A stretch of DNA of 64,000 nucleotides from Bradyrhizobium cenepequi (GCF_020329485.1 NZ_JAGKJI010000022.1:1-64000), one strand, 5' to 3'. Positions 34,732 through 45,990 are shown, counted from the first letter of the stretch. Program-made: numbers and translations. Notes: generated by a model from the letters alone, not told the origin.

Positions 34732-35193
34732 ATGACCACGCTTACTTTCGAAGACTTCAAGATCGGCCATTTCGGCACGTTTGGCCCGCGCCACGTCACG
34801 CGCGAGGAGATCCTGGCCTTTGCCGCCGAATTCGATCCGCAGCCGATGCATCTCGACGAAGCGGCGGCGAAACGATCGATGCTCAAGGGGCTGTCCGGCT
34901 CGGGCTGGCATCTCGGCTCACTCACGATGCGCATGCTGGCCGACGGCTTCATCTGCCGCACGGCATCGCTTGGCTCACCAGGCGTCAGCGAGATGCGTTG
35001 GCTGGCGCCGCTGCGCCCGGGCGACGATTTGACGCTGGATGTCGACGTGGTCGAGGCGCGGGTCTCGCGCAGCCGGCCTTCGACCGGCATCGTCACTTTC
35101 AAGTGCACGGTGCGCAATGCGGCCGGCCTCGTGTTGTGCGAGATGGAATCGCCGATCATCGTCGGCCGGCGCGCGGAAGCGGTGGCGGGGTAG
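34732..35193 (+). CDS. MaoC-family hot-dog dehydratase (first of a pair)
   Basis: A 153-residue hot-dog protein of the R-specific enoyl-CoA hydratase/MaoC group. The hydratase segment LAFAAEFDPQPMHLDEAAAK carries the catalytic Asp and His (FDPQPMH). GLSGSGWHLGSLTMRML and MRWLAPLRPGDDLTL follow. It would hydrate or dehydrate an acyl-CoA. A paralogue starts 6 bases downstream; the pair may form a heterodimer, as described for two-gene MaoC hydratases, but that is inference. The ATG gives the MTTLTFEDF start. Confidence 0.9.
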   Translation: MTTLTFEDFKIGHFGTFGPRHVTREEILAFAAEFDPQPMHLDEAAAKRSMLKGLSGSGWHLGSLTMRMLADGFICRTASLGSPGVSEMRWLAPLRPGDDLTLDVDVVEARVSRSRPSTGIVTFKCTVRNAAGLVLCEMESPIIVGRRAEAVAG

Positions 35194-35198
35194 CATCG

Positions 35199-35678
35199 AT
35201 GCGCTTCTTTGAGGACATTGAGATCGGCGCGCGGCGCGAGGTCGGCTCGTTCACCTTCACCGCCGAGGACATCAAGCGATTCGCGGCGCAGTTCGATCCG
35301 CAGCGCTTTCATCTCGACGAGGAGGAAGGACGCAAGTCGCTGTTCGGCGGACTGGCGGCCTCGGGCTGGCACGTCGCCTCCGTGTGCATGAAGCTCCTGG
35401 TCGCCGACGGCAAGCGTCTGGCGCAGGAGATGGCCGCGCGCGGGGAAGAGGTCGCGGTGTGGGGTCCATCGCCCGGCTTTCGCGAGCTGCGCTGGATCAG
35501 GCCGGTGCTGGCCGGCGACACCGTCAGCTATGCCAATGTGGTTGAGATCAAGCGTCTGTCCGAGAAGCGTCCCGAATGGGGCATCCTGCAGGGCCGCAAT
35601 ACCGGTACCAACCAGCGCGGCGAACCCGTGTTCTCGTTCCTCGCCACCGCCTTCGTTCCACGCCGGAAGGCAGGCTGA
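35199..35678 (+). CDS. MaoC-family hot-dog dehydratase (second of a pair)
   Basis: A 159-residue paralogue of the preceding gene, 5 bases after its stop. The motif is RFAAQFDPQRFHLDEEEGRK, keeping Asp and His, with GLAASGWHVASVCMKLLV and LRWIRPVLAGDTVSYANVV. Its N-terminus MRFFEDIEIGARREVGSFTF is the usual MaoC opening. Two active-looking subunits suggest gene duplication. The longer upstream frame overlaps the first MaoC gene and is discarded. Confidence 0.9.
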   Translation: MRFFEDIEIGARREVGSFTFTAEDIKRFAAQFDPQRFHLDEEEGRKSLFGGLAASGWHVASVCMKLLVADGKRLAQEMAARGEEVAVWGPSPGFRELRWIRPVLAGDTVSYANVVEIKRLSEKRPEWGILQGRNTGTNQRGEPVFSFLATAFVPRRKAG

Positions 35679-35804
35679 AACACAGCGTGCGTGGTTGCGG
35701 GAACCCTGCGGCTCTTTAACCGTATTCGACGAATCCCGGAAACGATCTATTTGCTAACCCATTTTGAACTTTCTGCCGGCCATATCAGACCCAGGGTAAG
35801 CACC

Positions 35805-35960
35805 ATGGGGACGACAATGGCAGATCGTGTCGGACTGAAAGTTCTGGGCGCTATTTTCGCGACCGTCACGGTTGCGGTGATGCTGACCACCGGAATGGTG
35901 GTGAAGGGCTATGCCGACGGCGCCTTCACGCTCGAGAGCAGCGCGATCGTCCGACGCTGA
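35805..35960 (+). CDS. Small single-pass membrane protein
   Basis: A 51-residue reading frame: short basic start, then one hydrophobic helix (LKVLGAIFATVTVAVMLTTG) and a soluble tail ending IVRR. An agggtaag ribosome site lies upstream of the ATG at 35805; a second ATG at 35817 is possible. Codon use resembles the surrounding genes. No family is recognised. Confidence 0.5.
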   Translation: MGTTMADRVGLKVLGAIFATVTVAVMLTTGMVVKGYADGAFTLESSAIVRR

Positions 35961-36012
35961 TCTTCAGTTTCCGCTAACCATAGCGGCCACGCCATTGGCC
36001 GCCTGCGCGGCG

Positions 36013-36150
36013 TCAGCGGCTCCAGATCAACACCATCACCACGGTCGCCGCGATCAATAATCCAACGAAGCGGAGCATGATGGTGCCGACACTGTGCGGC
36101 GATTGCCGCAGCGGGATGGGATCGGTGTTGTCGGGCCGAACGCTTTGCAT
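36013..36150 (-). CDS. Small C-tail-anchored membrane protein
   Basis: A 45-residue reading frame, MQSVRPDNTDPIPLRQSPHS followed by one C-terminal hydrophobic helix (FVGLLIAATVVMVLI) and WSR. The frame extends upstream to 36219, but the ATG at 36150 gives the cleaner protein. It could be a real tail-anchored microprotein or a chance frame; homology searching is the test. Confidence 0.42.
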   Translation of the reverse strand: MQSVRPDNTDPIPLRQSPHSVGTIMLRFVGLLIAATVVMVLIWSR

Positions 36151-36253
36151 CAGTGCTGTTTTCCCCAGGAAACGGCGTGCCGTGGCGGCATCCGTCGCGG
36201 CGTGATCAGAAGCGATCAACGCTAGTCAAGAAATCATCGCGCTCTTTGTTTGA

Positions 36254-36301
36254 GCATGATCTCTTCAGAAAACCGGTATCCACTTTTCCGGATCATGCTT
36301 A
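36254..36301. repeat. Dispersed repeat, family G, copy 2
   Basis: Contains catgatctcttcagaaaacc and ccacttttccggatcatgc, the reverse-complement relative of the copy at 2705-2785. It lies downstream of the 141-residue hypothetical gene. Confidence 0.65.
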
Positions 36302-36405
36302 GGCGCGCTGCGCTTTTATCGTTCAAATCATTTTAGTCAAATAGAAACCGCCGCATCCTCCGCACGGGTGATGCGGCGGTCATGAAGTCGTAGCAGTCGC
36401 CGAGA

Positions 36406-36831
36406 TCAGCTGTTGCGCAGCCCGTCGGCGGCGCGTTTCCACTGCGTGACGTTGTCGGCGATCATGCGGGTGGACTTCATCGCGGCCTGGCTGAGCTGGG
36501 CATAGCCCGAGATCTCGCGCTGGACGCGCTGGCCTTCGGCGTGCAGGAGGTCGCGCAGGCTTTCGAGCTCGGAGATCAACTTCTCGATCTCCGCGAGCGA
36601 CGTGCCGGCGACGCGCTGGATCAACGAGTTGACATTGTTCACGGTGGCCTCGGTGTTGGGCTCGAGTGGTTCCGTGCTCACCTGCTGCGGCGACCGGCGC
36701 AGATACGCGATATCGTTGCGCACGAATTCGCGAATGCCGGCCTCGACGTCCGAGACGGCGGCGAGGTTGTTGTCGATTTCCGTCTCTTCTACTTCCGTTT
36801 CAACTTGCTCGGAACGATTGGTGGCGTTCAT
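36406..36831 (-). CDS. Hypothetical helical protein (phasin-like layout)
   Basis: A 141-residue protein rich in Glu and Gln, with no signal or membrane segment. The acidic N-terminus (EQVETEVEETEID) leads into predicted helices, including LAEIEKLISELESLRDLLHA and SGYAQLSQAAMKSTRMIADN. The last resembles phasin-type helices, but similarity is too weak to call. It is monocistronic. Confidence 0.7.
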   Translation of the reverse strand: MNATNRSEQVETEVEETEIDNNLAAVSDVEAGIREFVRNDIAYLRRSPQQVSTEPLEPNTEATVNNVNSLIQRVAGTSLAEIEKLISELESLRDLLHAEGQRVQREISGYAQLSQAAMKSTRMIADNVTQWKRAADGLRNS

Positions 36832-36994
36832 CGGCTATTCCTCTGTTACGCAATGACGCGAGCGCGGAAGGCCCCCGCCGCACGACGACGTGAAGAGGTA
36901 ACTATGGGCGTCCGATTTTGACCGCATCTAGGCCAAGTTGCGGCAATGGTTCGATCATTCCTTAAGGGATTGCGAAGGGTGCGGCCGGCCGACC

Positions 36995-37936
36995 TCACCA
37001 GCTACGCTTGAACCCGGCCGTTAGGCTCTTGTTAACCGGCCCCTGGGCGGTCTCGCCGATCGAGCCGGAGATGGTGATGCCGTCGAACAGCTTCTGCTCG
37101 GCACCGACCCGGTGCAGCCATTTGTCGTCGCCGGTCGCAAGCGTCTGGCCGGCAATGAAGCTGGTTCCCAGGTCGTTGATGCTGAGCCTGGCCGATTGAT
37201 CGGCCTCGTAGCTCCGCGAGGGATGGCTGACGATGCCGGGAACCGGCATCACGCCCTGCTGGATCAGGTTGTAGCCGTTCTGCAGCGTCAACGAATAGTC
37301 GTTGGCGAACGGCACCGACTTGCTGATCGAGGTTCCGAATTTGGTCTGATCGGCGCCGGGATCGACGCGGGCCTCGACCGAGGTCTTGTCCCAGATCGAG
37401 GCAACGCCCGGTGCTGTCATCGCGGCCCAGGCGGTGCCGGAGGATTGCGGCAGGCTGCCGCCATTGGCGAGCCGCTCCGACAGCAGTTCGGAATTGGTCA
37501 GCGTGCCCTGGGGCGCGACCGTCATGTCGGCGCCGATCCGCGTGTCCCAGAACGGCGAGACCGATTGCTTGACCGACACTGCGGACGTGCCGTTCGCATT
37601 GTTGCTCGACGACCATGCGGCACCGCCATCCGCCTTCTTCGGCGCGGCGCCCTTCTTCGGTGTCGGCACGGTATCGAAAGCCGAGGCATCGGCGCTGAGC
37701 AGGCTCCAGTCGAGCTTGTCCACCTCGACGTCCTTCGTCACGTCGACGTCATTTGCCTCGGGTTCGGGCGCGGCCTCCTCGGCGGCCGGCGTCTCATTGT
37801 CGATACCGCTCCAAGGGGAAATTTGCGGGGAGGTTTGCCGCGAGGTCTGCGCCGCTGCCGACAGCACCATCGCCATGCTGATGCTCGCAGCCAATACCGG
37901 CAACCACGCCCAACCAGATCGTCGTTTGGAGGTCAT
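36995..37936 (-). CDS. Exported protein with probable C-terminal beta-barrel-like domain
   Basis: A 313-residue protein. The signal peptide follows MTSKRRSGWAWLP (hydrophobic VLAASISMAMVLSAAAQ). An acidic and Ala/Pro-rich linker (about 40-110) comes next, then alternating-strand sequence: WDTRIGADMTVAPQG, VEARVDPGADQTKFGTSISK, DYSLTLQNGYNLIQ, KWLHRVGAEQKL and a final SLTAGFKRSW ending in Trp. The terminal aromatic and strand pattern suggest an outer-membrane protein. The family is not recognised. The start at 37936 is favoured by an upstream gtggga; ATG at 37951 is possible. Confidence 0.72.
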   Translation of the reverse strand: MTSKRRSGWAWLPVLAASISMAMVLSAAAQTSRQTSPQISPWSGIDNETPAAEEAAPEPEANDVDVTKDVEVDKLDWSLLSADASAFDTVPTPKKGAAPKKADGGAAWSSSNNANGTSAVSVKQSVSPFWDTRIGADMTVAPQGTLTNSELLSERLANGGSLPQSSGTAWAAMTAPGVASIWDKTSVEARVDPGADQTKFGTSISKSVPFANDYSLTLQNGYNLIQQGVMPVPGIVSHPSRSYEADQSARLSINDLGTSFIAGQTLATGDDKWLHRVGAEQKLFDGITISGSIGETAQGPVNKSLTAGFKRSW

Positions 37937-38168
37937 TCCCACAGCCCGCATTCCAGTCAGAATAGTACGTGCACCGTAGCGCAAAATTGTGACGGCGACG
38001 TTGTTGTCCGGCGCGGCAGCATGTAGCACGGGTCGGATCGTCATGGCCGGGCACAAAAGCGTGAAACGCATTCAGCCAATGTCCCGGCCATCCACGCCTT
38101 CCTGGGGCTGGCGGAGGAAGGCATTTGGATACCCGGGAAACGCCCGGGTACGACGAAACTCGAGGCAC

Positions 38169-38609
38169 TTATTGCGCCGCTGCGATCCGCGGCAGGTGGA
38201 TCGGATAGCCGACGGTCTGCTCGACCAGGTCGAAGCTGTCGACCAGGACGCGCAGGCGCGTCAGGAGACCGGCGCGGAATTGCGCGAAATGCGCGATCCG
38301 CACGGCGATCGGCTTGTTCGAATCCAGTGCGGTCAGCGAATAGCGCATCATCGATGCCGCAGAATCGACTCCGAGCATGATGGCCTCGCGGTCGAAGCGG
38401 TGGACGCGGAAGTTCTCGGCTATCTGCCTGATCACCTCAAGCGCGGCGGCCTTGCCGTGACGCGCGCCGAAGAAGGAAAACAGGTCGATCGGTCCATAGA
38501 TCGCCCATTCGACGTCCTCGTCGAGCAGGGCGGCAATATCCGCGAGCTGGCGTTCGTTGATCGCGCGATGAAACGCGCGCGAAAAACGCCAGAGACTATG
38601 CTCTGTCAT
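38169..38609 (-). CDS. NTF2-like (SnoaL-type) fold protein
   Basis: A 146-residue protein with the cone-fold pattern of NTF2-like proteins: AFHRAINERQLADIAALLDE, VEWAIYGPIDLFSFFGARHG, then strands ending AVRIAHFAQFRAGLLTRLRV. Members serve as isomerases, hydrolases or binding proteins, and nothing nearby points to a substrate. Monocistronic. Confidence 0.8.
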   Translation of the reverse strand: MTEHSLWRFSRAFHRAINERQLADIAALLDEDVEWAIYGPIDLFSFFGARHGKAAALEVIRQIAENFRVHRFDREAIMLGVDSAASMMRYSLTALDSNKPIAVRIAHFAQFRAGLLTRLRVLVDSFDLVEQTVGYPIHLPRIAAAQ

Positions 38610-38806
38610 TTATCGTCTTTCCAAATCTGGATTGCAAAACAGCAACGGCCGATGGGCGTCCGCACCGACGCCGCGCCAGATTGCTGCACTTCAAATTTCA
38701 CGGTCTCAAATAAAGCGGCCGTGCCAGAACACAATTGTTATTTTTGCATTGCACAAATGCAGAGGTTTTTACGGGATTTTGCCTGGATCCCGCCTCCCGC
38801 CGCCTG

Positions 38807-39073
38807 TCAGCGGTCGCGACGGGCTAGCCGCTCATGCTCGATTGCGATCCCGGCGTCGCGAATCGCGAGCACGGCGAACAGCAGCGCACCGCCGATGCCG
38901 CCGATCACCGCCCCCAGCGGCATGAAAGTGAAGAACACCAGCGCGCCGCTATCGCCTTCAAAATTCGAGGTTTTGAGGATTCCGATCCAGGCAAGCCCGG
39001 CGCTGATGCCGGGCGCGGCGCCGCCCAGCGCCCCGAATGCCAGACCCAACAGCGCCAGCAACGCGATTCTCAT
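38807..39073 (-). CDS. Small two- or three-helix membrane protein
   Basis: An 88-residue hydrophobic protein. The first helix is ALLALLGLAFGALGGAAPG; after a small loop (ILKTSNFEGDSG) come the second helix LVFFTFMPLGAVIGGIGGAL and LFAVLAIRD, then a charged tail HERLARRDR. No named family. Coding pattern and glycine-zipper helices make it credible. Confidence 0.65.
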   Translation of the reverse strand: MRIALLALLGLAFGALGGAAPGISAGLAWIGILKTSNFEGDSGALVFFTFMPLGAVIGGIGGALLFAVLAIRDAGIAIEHERLARRDR

Positions 39074-39271
39074 GATGTCTCGTCAACCCCGTCATCCGCA
39101 ACATCCCGGGTAGTTGGTCACGCAAGCGGCGGCGAGGTTCAACCTGATGGCGAATTAATGGGAGTGGCGTCCTGTCGTTCGTGGACGGGTCCCAGCAAGC
39201 GCGAGTCGCCTTGCTCGCATCCTACATCGCTCGGCGCTCGCGGAGTTGCCAGGCGCTCTCGCATCTCACTC

Positions 39272-39399
39272 TGTCGTCGTCCCGTCGAAAGACGGGACCC
39301 ATAACCACAGGGAGATGCTGTGGAGCGAGCAAGCGGTTGCAGCGGAGCACACCACAAGGGCCTGTGGTTATGGGTCCTGGCCTTCGCCAGGACGACGCG
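39272..39399. repeat. Inverted repeat, family D, copy 2
   Basis: The arms are gtcgtcgtcccgtcgaaaga and cttcgccaggacgacg, with inner acccataaccacaggg/cctgtggttatgggtcc. The unit covers most of 39270-39400 in a zone without genes. Confidence 0.75.
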
Positions 39400-39433
39400 G
39401 GAAATTCTGATTCAATTGTCAAACAGCAGTCTC

Positions 39434-39520
39434 GTAGGATGGGTAGAGCGAAGCGAAACCCATCAGCTTTGCGACGAGCGACTCGAATGATGGGTTTCAC
39501 TTCGCTCTACCCATCCCACG
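39434..39520. repeat. Inverted repeat, family F variant
   Basis: It starts gtaggatgggtagagcgaag and ends cttcgctctacccatcccac, with inner aaacccatca/gatgggttt. It directly adjoins the long structured repeat. Confidence 0.75.
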
Positions 39521-39527
39521 TCTGAAT

Positions 39528-40045
39528 CAAATAGCGGATGTGAGTGTGCATTCTCGCGGCACGTCGTGCCCGAGCTTTGCATCTCGTTCCACCCTCTCAT
39601 CGAACAGAGGGGGCAGGGAACGCCGGGTGCGCGCTGCACCCGCGGTCTCGTGTGCATAAGTGCACAAAGAAGCGCACACGAGCATACAGGTTCAGCGGAG
39701 GCATTCCGGCATTCCCTGCGCAATGGTCTTACGGCTTATATCGTGCTCTCCTCGGTGAGACCGGGCTTCTTGCCACCGTCGCCCGCCAGAAGCGTTGGCT
39801 TCTCACGGACTTGACACCAGCGTCGGGGCGTCAGGACCACACGACTTCGCCGTCCGCCTCATGCGCACTCGTCCGTTTGCGCAATCCGCGTCCACCGCAT
39901 CCCACCGCAACACTCGTGACGATCGCGAAGCGCCCCTCAATCGGGTGAGACGCTCGAACGCATAGACTGATTTGCATTTCGGAAAAACAGAAATATTTTT
40001 TCCGCGGGGACTGGACAGGTTTTTGCTGATTTGCCCGTCGAGTTA
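39528..40045 (-). repeat. Long (about 0.5 kb) structured dispersed repeat, copy 2
   Basis: Read on the minus strand, it matches 4221-4725 through the same ordered landmarks (gggcaaatcagc, gaggggcg, tcgcgatcgtcacga, ttgcggtgggatgcggtgga, taagccgtaa, core, tgccgcgagaat). Divergence and indels are spread along the length. The structured core is at 39613-39719. Confidence 0.8.
39613..39719 (-). other. Candidate structured RNA/DNA module, copy 2
   Basis: On the minus strand the outer stem gcagggaatgccgg pairs with ccggcgttccctgc, with one U-G wobble. It encloses hairpin 1 (ctcgtgtgc with gcacacgag, 39682-39674 and 39655-39647) and hairpin 2 (gggtgc-type, 39641-39636 with 39630-39625). Relative to copy 1, three hairpin-1 pairs are replaced by other Watson-Crick pairs. 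Confidence 0.45.
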
Positions 40046-40222
40046 CTTTGTCGCGCCTGCTCGATGCAGATTGCCCTTGCGTGCGCAGCGAAGCAGTTCA
40101 CAACGCGCGCCAGCGGATGCATGGATTCCGGATAGCCGCTAACGCGGCTTCCGGAAAGACGGGCACTATGCTAACCACCCGCCGCGGCAACAGGCCGCGA
40201 TTTCAAACCAATGGAGGGCGTC

Positions 40223-40488
40223 ATGCGCAAACATCGCGATCTCGAAAACCTCCCCAGCTTTCAGCGTCACGCGTAAGCGGCGGAATTCATTCCCCTCGGA
40301 AACCCATGTCAAACGCGGGCAACGCGTCATCCATGGTGACGTCGAACTGAGCGAAAAGCTTGGCCGCAACGACCTCTGCCCTTGCGGCTCCGGACGCAAA
40401 TTTCAAAGCCTGCTGCATGAAGTCCGGCGCCCATGACGGCGCAAACCGCGATTACTACTTTCAGGGAGTAGCTGCCGACCGGCGGTGA
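40223..40488 (+). pseudogene. Small SEC-C zinc-binding protein gene with two frameshifts
   Basis: A strong ggaggg ribosome site precedes ATG 40223 (MRKHRDLENLPSFQRHA then stop). One frame over, from about 40270, reading continues as RKRRNSFPSETHVKRGQRV and on to KLGRNDLCPCGSGRKFQS, a clear SEC-C motif. The expected final Cys pair is lost in that frame but reappears as CCMKSG after a single-base shift at about 40410; that frame ends at 40486-40488. Restoring both shifts would give a protein of about 88 residues. The first shift fits loss of one CG from a CG run, the second gain of one C. Confidence 0.75.
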
Positions 40489-40498
40489 TCTATCCACA

Positions 40499-40543
40499 CG
40501 TCATTTCGGGGCGTCGCGCAAGCGGCGAGCCCGGAATCCATTG
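40499..40543. repeat. Half element, repeat family C
   Basis: Contains cgtcatttcggggcgtcgcg and gcccggaatccattg, half of the family C unit. From here to the end of uvrB (40544-40753) I see no gene. Confidence 0.6.
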
Positions 40544-40753
40544 TGACAGTCACTCGCTGCCTTCGTCAATCAGGCTTTGAACCTGACGATCGAAGCGGGT
40601 AAGCCGACAAGGACGAGCGGACACGGATTGCCTACACCCCGTTGAACGCGGTCTTGCAGCTTGCTCCAATGCGTTGTTTATCTGGCTCCGCTGTTCAAAA
40701 ATCTGAAAAAGTGAACGGACATTCGTTCGAAGGTTGAGCAAACATAGCCAGCG

Positions 40754-43675
<2,922 letters not shown>

Positions 43676-43790
43676 GGCCGGAATATGGGACGAGTCCCGC
43701 CGGCATGAAAGAGCAAACGCGGGGCCGTACCCGCCATGTCAGCAGATGTCAGCAGGAACCGAAGGAGATTTTTCGAGCGCGGTGTGGCGG

Positions 43791-43922
43791 CTCCTTCCCC
43801 CTGAAAGGGGGAAGGCTGGGATGGGGGTCAAGCCACGGGCGCTGGCGCGCGTGGAGAGAGTTGATCCCCACCCGCTTTGCGCGCTGGGCGCGCAAAGCGA
43901 CCTCCCCTTTTCAAGGGGAGGT
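43791..43922. repeat. Two-hairpin palindromic repeat, family A (variant), copy 4
   Basis: The left hairpin is ctccttccccctgaaagggg and the right one is cctccccttttcaagggg; inner gggatgggggtcaagcc/ttgatccccaccc. A 19-bp tail unit (caaggggaggtgggaaga plus one base) is duplicated at 43912-43949. Together with the next copy this fills 43676-44138, which contains no gene. Confidence 0.82.
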
Positions 43923-43991
43923 GGGAAGATCAAGGGGAGGTGGGAAGAGACTACTTCTTGCGCGCGACGACAATGACGGTGGATACGGCTC

Positions 43992-44136
43992 TTCTCCTTC
44001 CCCCTGCAAGGGGGAAGGCTGGGATGGGGATCAGCCACGAGTCACACTGTTCGTGTGGAGAGAGATGATCCCCACCCGGTTCGCACTCGCGCGCAAACCG
44101 ACCTCGCTTTTTCAAGGCCGTTTCAAGGGGAGGTGA
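43992..44136. repeat. Two-hairpin palindromic repeat, family A (variant), copy 5
   Basis: A second element in direct orientation 70 bases after copy 4. The right hairpin is interrupted by a partial duplication (ttttcaaggccgtttcaagg). The right end touches the stop codon of the downstream minus-strand zinc-ribbon gene. Confidence 0.8.
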
Positions 44137-44138
44137 CA

Positions 44139-44348
44139 TCAGCACGCGGGGGAGGTGGTCTCGACGATGTTGAGGTGAATCCCGCCGCAGCCGGTGCAGC
44201 GCATGGCCCAGTATTCGGCGGCGTGGCCAGGAATGATGCGGAGCAGGGCAAACTCGGCATCGCATTGCGGACAGTTGTTCAGGAATGGCGGCGTGGGCGG
44301 ACGCGCTGACGTCGGTTCGGCCTCGCACTCCGGTGCGGTGGCAACCAG
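44139..44348 (-). CDS. Small zinc-ribbon protein, start uncertain
   Basis: About 69 residues. Two CxxC knuckles, NNCPQCDAEF and MRCTGCGGIHL, are 24-25 residues apart and flank ALLRIIPGHAAEYW, a typical zinc-ribbon spacing. The frame is open upstream to 44549, but that part overlaps the next gene in another frame. No ATG, GTG or TTG fits, and the coordinate given uses a CTG at 44348. Either an unusual start or a frameshift joining it to the neighbouring gene would explain this. Confidence 0.42.
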   Translation of the reverse strand: MVATAPECEAEPTSARPPTPPFLNNCPQCDAEFALLRIIPGHAAEYWAMRCTGCGGIHLNIVETTSPAC

Positions 44349-44359
44349 CGCACTGCCGA

Positions 44360-44599
44360 CTATCGCGAGGTCCGCGACGGTGCGGTTGAGGTTACCCCAT
44401 AGCGCCGGCCGTAGCGGTCGATCTGCGCCTTCGCGTGGGAGATCGCCGCATCCGGATCGGACCACGCAAAGCCGAGTTCGAGTGTCGGAAACGAGATGCC
44501 ATCGATGACGACCGGCTCGCGATCGGCTCGTTGAATCCTGGCGTGCCATAGCCCCTTCCCTGCCTCGAATGAGTTGATCTCAAAGGCGCCGTAAATCAT
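44360..44599 (-). CDS. Small hypothetical protein
   Basis: A 79-residue protein, MIYGAFEINSFEAGKGLWHA, then RADREPVVIDGISFPTLELG, AWSDPDAAISHAKAQIDRYG and a short Ser/Thr/Arg tail. It looks like a compact alpha/beta domain and resembles small conserved Rhizobiales proteins of unknown function. The tail after RYGRRYG may be out of the ancestral frame, since the zinc-ribbon reading frame starts around there. Confidence 0.6.
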   Translation of the reverse strand: MIYGAFEINSFEAGKGLWHARIQRADREPVVIDGISFPTLELGFAWSDPDAAISHAKAQIDRYGRRYGVTSTAPSRTSR

Positions 44600-44742
44600 G
44601 CCCGCGATCCCAGGTCTTTTCCCAATTGGGGACCAAAGCACGCCGCTGGTGCGGAACTTTGTGAACTGGTTCACACTGTGCAGGAATCTTTTGTCGCAGC
44701 CGCGCCGCCTCAGGCCGCGCCTGCGGGCGCAACTCTCTTCCA

Positions 44743-44785
44743 CCGTCATTCCGGGATGCGCGTAGCGCAGGCCCGGAATCCATTC
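44743..44785. repeat. Half element, repeat family C
   Basis: cgtcattccgggatgcgcgt and gcccggaatccattcg, half of the family C unit, just downstream of the LysR gene. Confidence 0.6.
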
Positions 44786-44818
44786 GAGTGGAGAGAGTGT
44801 CCCCCAAGGCGCGCCGCC

Positions 44819-45730
44819 TCAGGCCGCGCCGCGCTGGCCTTTGCCTGCCGTGGCGGGCTCGGCCGCGGCTCGGATGATCCAACGGCGGAAGGCAGCAAAA
44901 TCGCGCTGACCGGTGCGGAAGCCGTGATAGACGAGGTACCAGCGCATGCCCTTCGGCACGCTCAGCTCGAACGGCGCAACCAGCCGCCCCGCGGCGAGAT
45001 CATCGTCGATATAGGGGCGGATCCCCATCGCGACGCCGAGACCGTCGATGGCCGCCTGCAGCGCCTGGCCGTAGAACTCGAATTCGGGCCCGCGCGCCGT
45101 GAGCCGTCCGACGCCGGCGGCCTTCAGCCACGTCGGCCAATCGTCCGGCGAGTGCGCTACGCGAAGCAGGTTTCTCCCCTTGAGGTCGCTTGCGCGCTTG
45201 AGCTGGCTCGCCAGCCGCGGCGCGCACACCGGCAACAGATCGGCGGCGAACAGCGGCTCGGCCACCAAACCTGGCCAATCGCCGTCGCCGAGCTTGATGC
45301 CGCAGCTCCAGTCGTCGCTGAACGGCTCCGGCGCCGCGGCGCCGCCGGTGGTGATGCGGACCTCGATCTCGGGCTCCTGCTTCTGGAAATCGGCGAGCCG
45401 CGGGATCAGCCATTTCATCGCGAAGGTCGGCCCGACGCCGATGGTCAGGACACGAACGCTCGCGGGCGCGGTGACCTGCGCCGTGAGGTTCGCCAGCGCA
45501 TCGAAGATCGGGGTCAATCCGCTCTGGTAGAAGCGGCCGGCCGCCGTGGTGACGAGGCGGTTGGCCTTGCGCTCGAACAGCGCCACCCCGAGCCGATCTT
45601 CCAACAGATGCACCATGCGGCTGATTGCGGCCGCGGAGACGTTGAGCTCGGTGCCCGCGGCGGCAAAGCTGCCGGTGCGCGCCGCCGCCTCGAATGCCTT
45701 GATGCCGTTGAGAAAGAGCAGCCGCCGCAA
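44819..45730 (-). CDS. LysR-family transcriptional regulator (GcvA-like)
   Basis: A 303-residue regulator. The N-terminal helix-turn-helix reads LNGIKAFEAAARTGSFAAAG followed by TELNVSAAAISRMVHLLEDR, and the effector domain follows (LTIGVGPTFAMKWLIPRLAD, then PFSDDWSCGIKLGDGDWPGL). The MKWLIPRL segment and Trp-rich effector region are GcvA-like. The target is unknown; it diverges from the TauE/SafE gene across a palindromic repeat and could regulate it. Confidence 0.92.
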   Translation of the reverse strand: MRRLLFLNGIKAFEAAARTGSFAAAGTELNVSAAAISRMVHLLEDRLGVALFERKANRLVTTAAGRFYQSGLTPIFDALANLTAQVTAPASVRVLTIGVGPTFAMKWLIPRLADFQKQEPEIEVRITTGGAAAPEPFSDDWSCGIKLGDGDWPGLVAEPLFAADLLPVCAPRLASQLKRASDLKGRNLLRVAHSPDDWPTWLKAAGVGRLTARGPEFEFYGQALQAAIDGLGVAMGIRPYIDDDLAAGRLVAPFELSVPKGMRWYLVYHGFRTGQRDFAAFRRWIIRAAAEPATAGKGQRGAA

Positions 45731-45845
45731 ACCATCACCCTCAGGAAAGCTGATGCCAGGAGGAGATAACTCAGTTTGCGCGGCATGTCCAAGCGGGGCA
45801 CAACAATGACGTTAAGCCTGAGGTTGAATCGGTGCGGCTCGCTTC

Positions 45846-45990
45846 ACCTCGCCCCGCTTGCGGGGAGAGGTCGGATCGCATCGCAGATGCGATCCGGGTG
45901 AGGGGGAGCCTCCGCGAGTCGTTTGCTACCGTGTTCGCGGAGACAGCCCCTCACCCCCAACCCTCTCCCCGTAAGAACGGGGAGAGGGAG
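45846..45990. repeat. Two-hairpin palindromic repeat, family A, copy 6
   Basis: The left hairpin is around ccccgcttgcggggagagg and the right around ccctctccccgtaagaacgg. Inner parts are gatccgggtgaggggg and cagcccctcaccccc, with a central hairpin cctccgcgag. Its arms are the closest match in the window to those around the DUF559 gene. It occupies most of the LysR-TauE intergenic region. Confidence 0.88.

Noticed and set aside
43791..44136. Possible CRISPR array
   Set aside because: Two repeats only, each an imperfect palindrome of about 130 bases with unequal spacing; no cas genes in the window.
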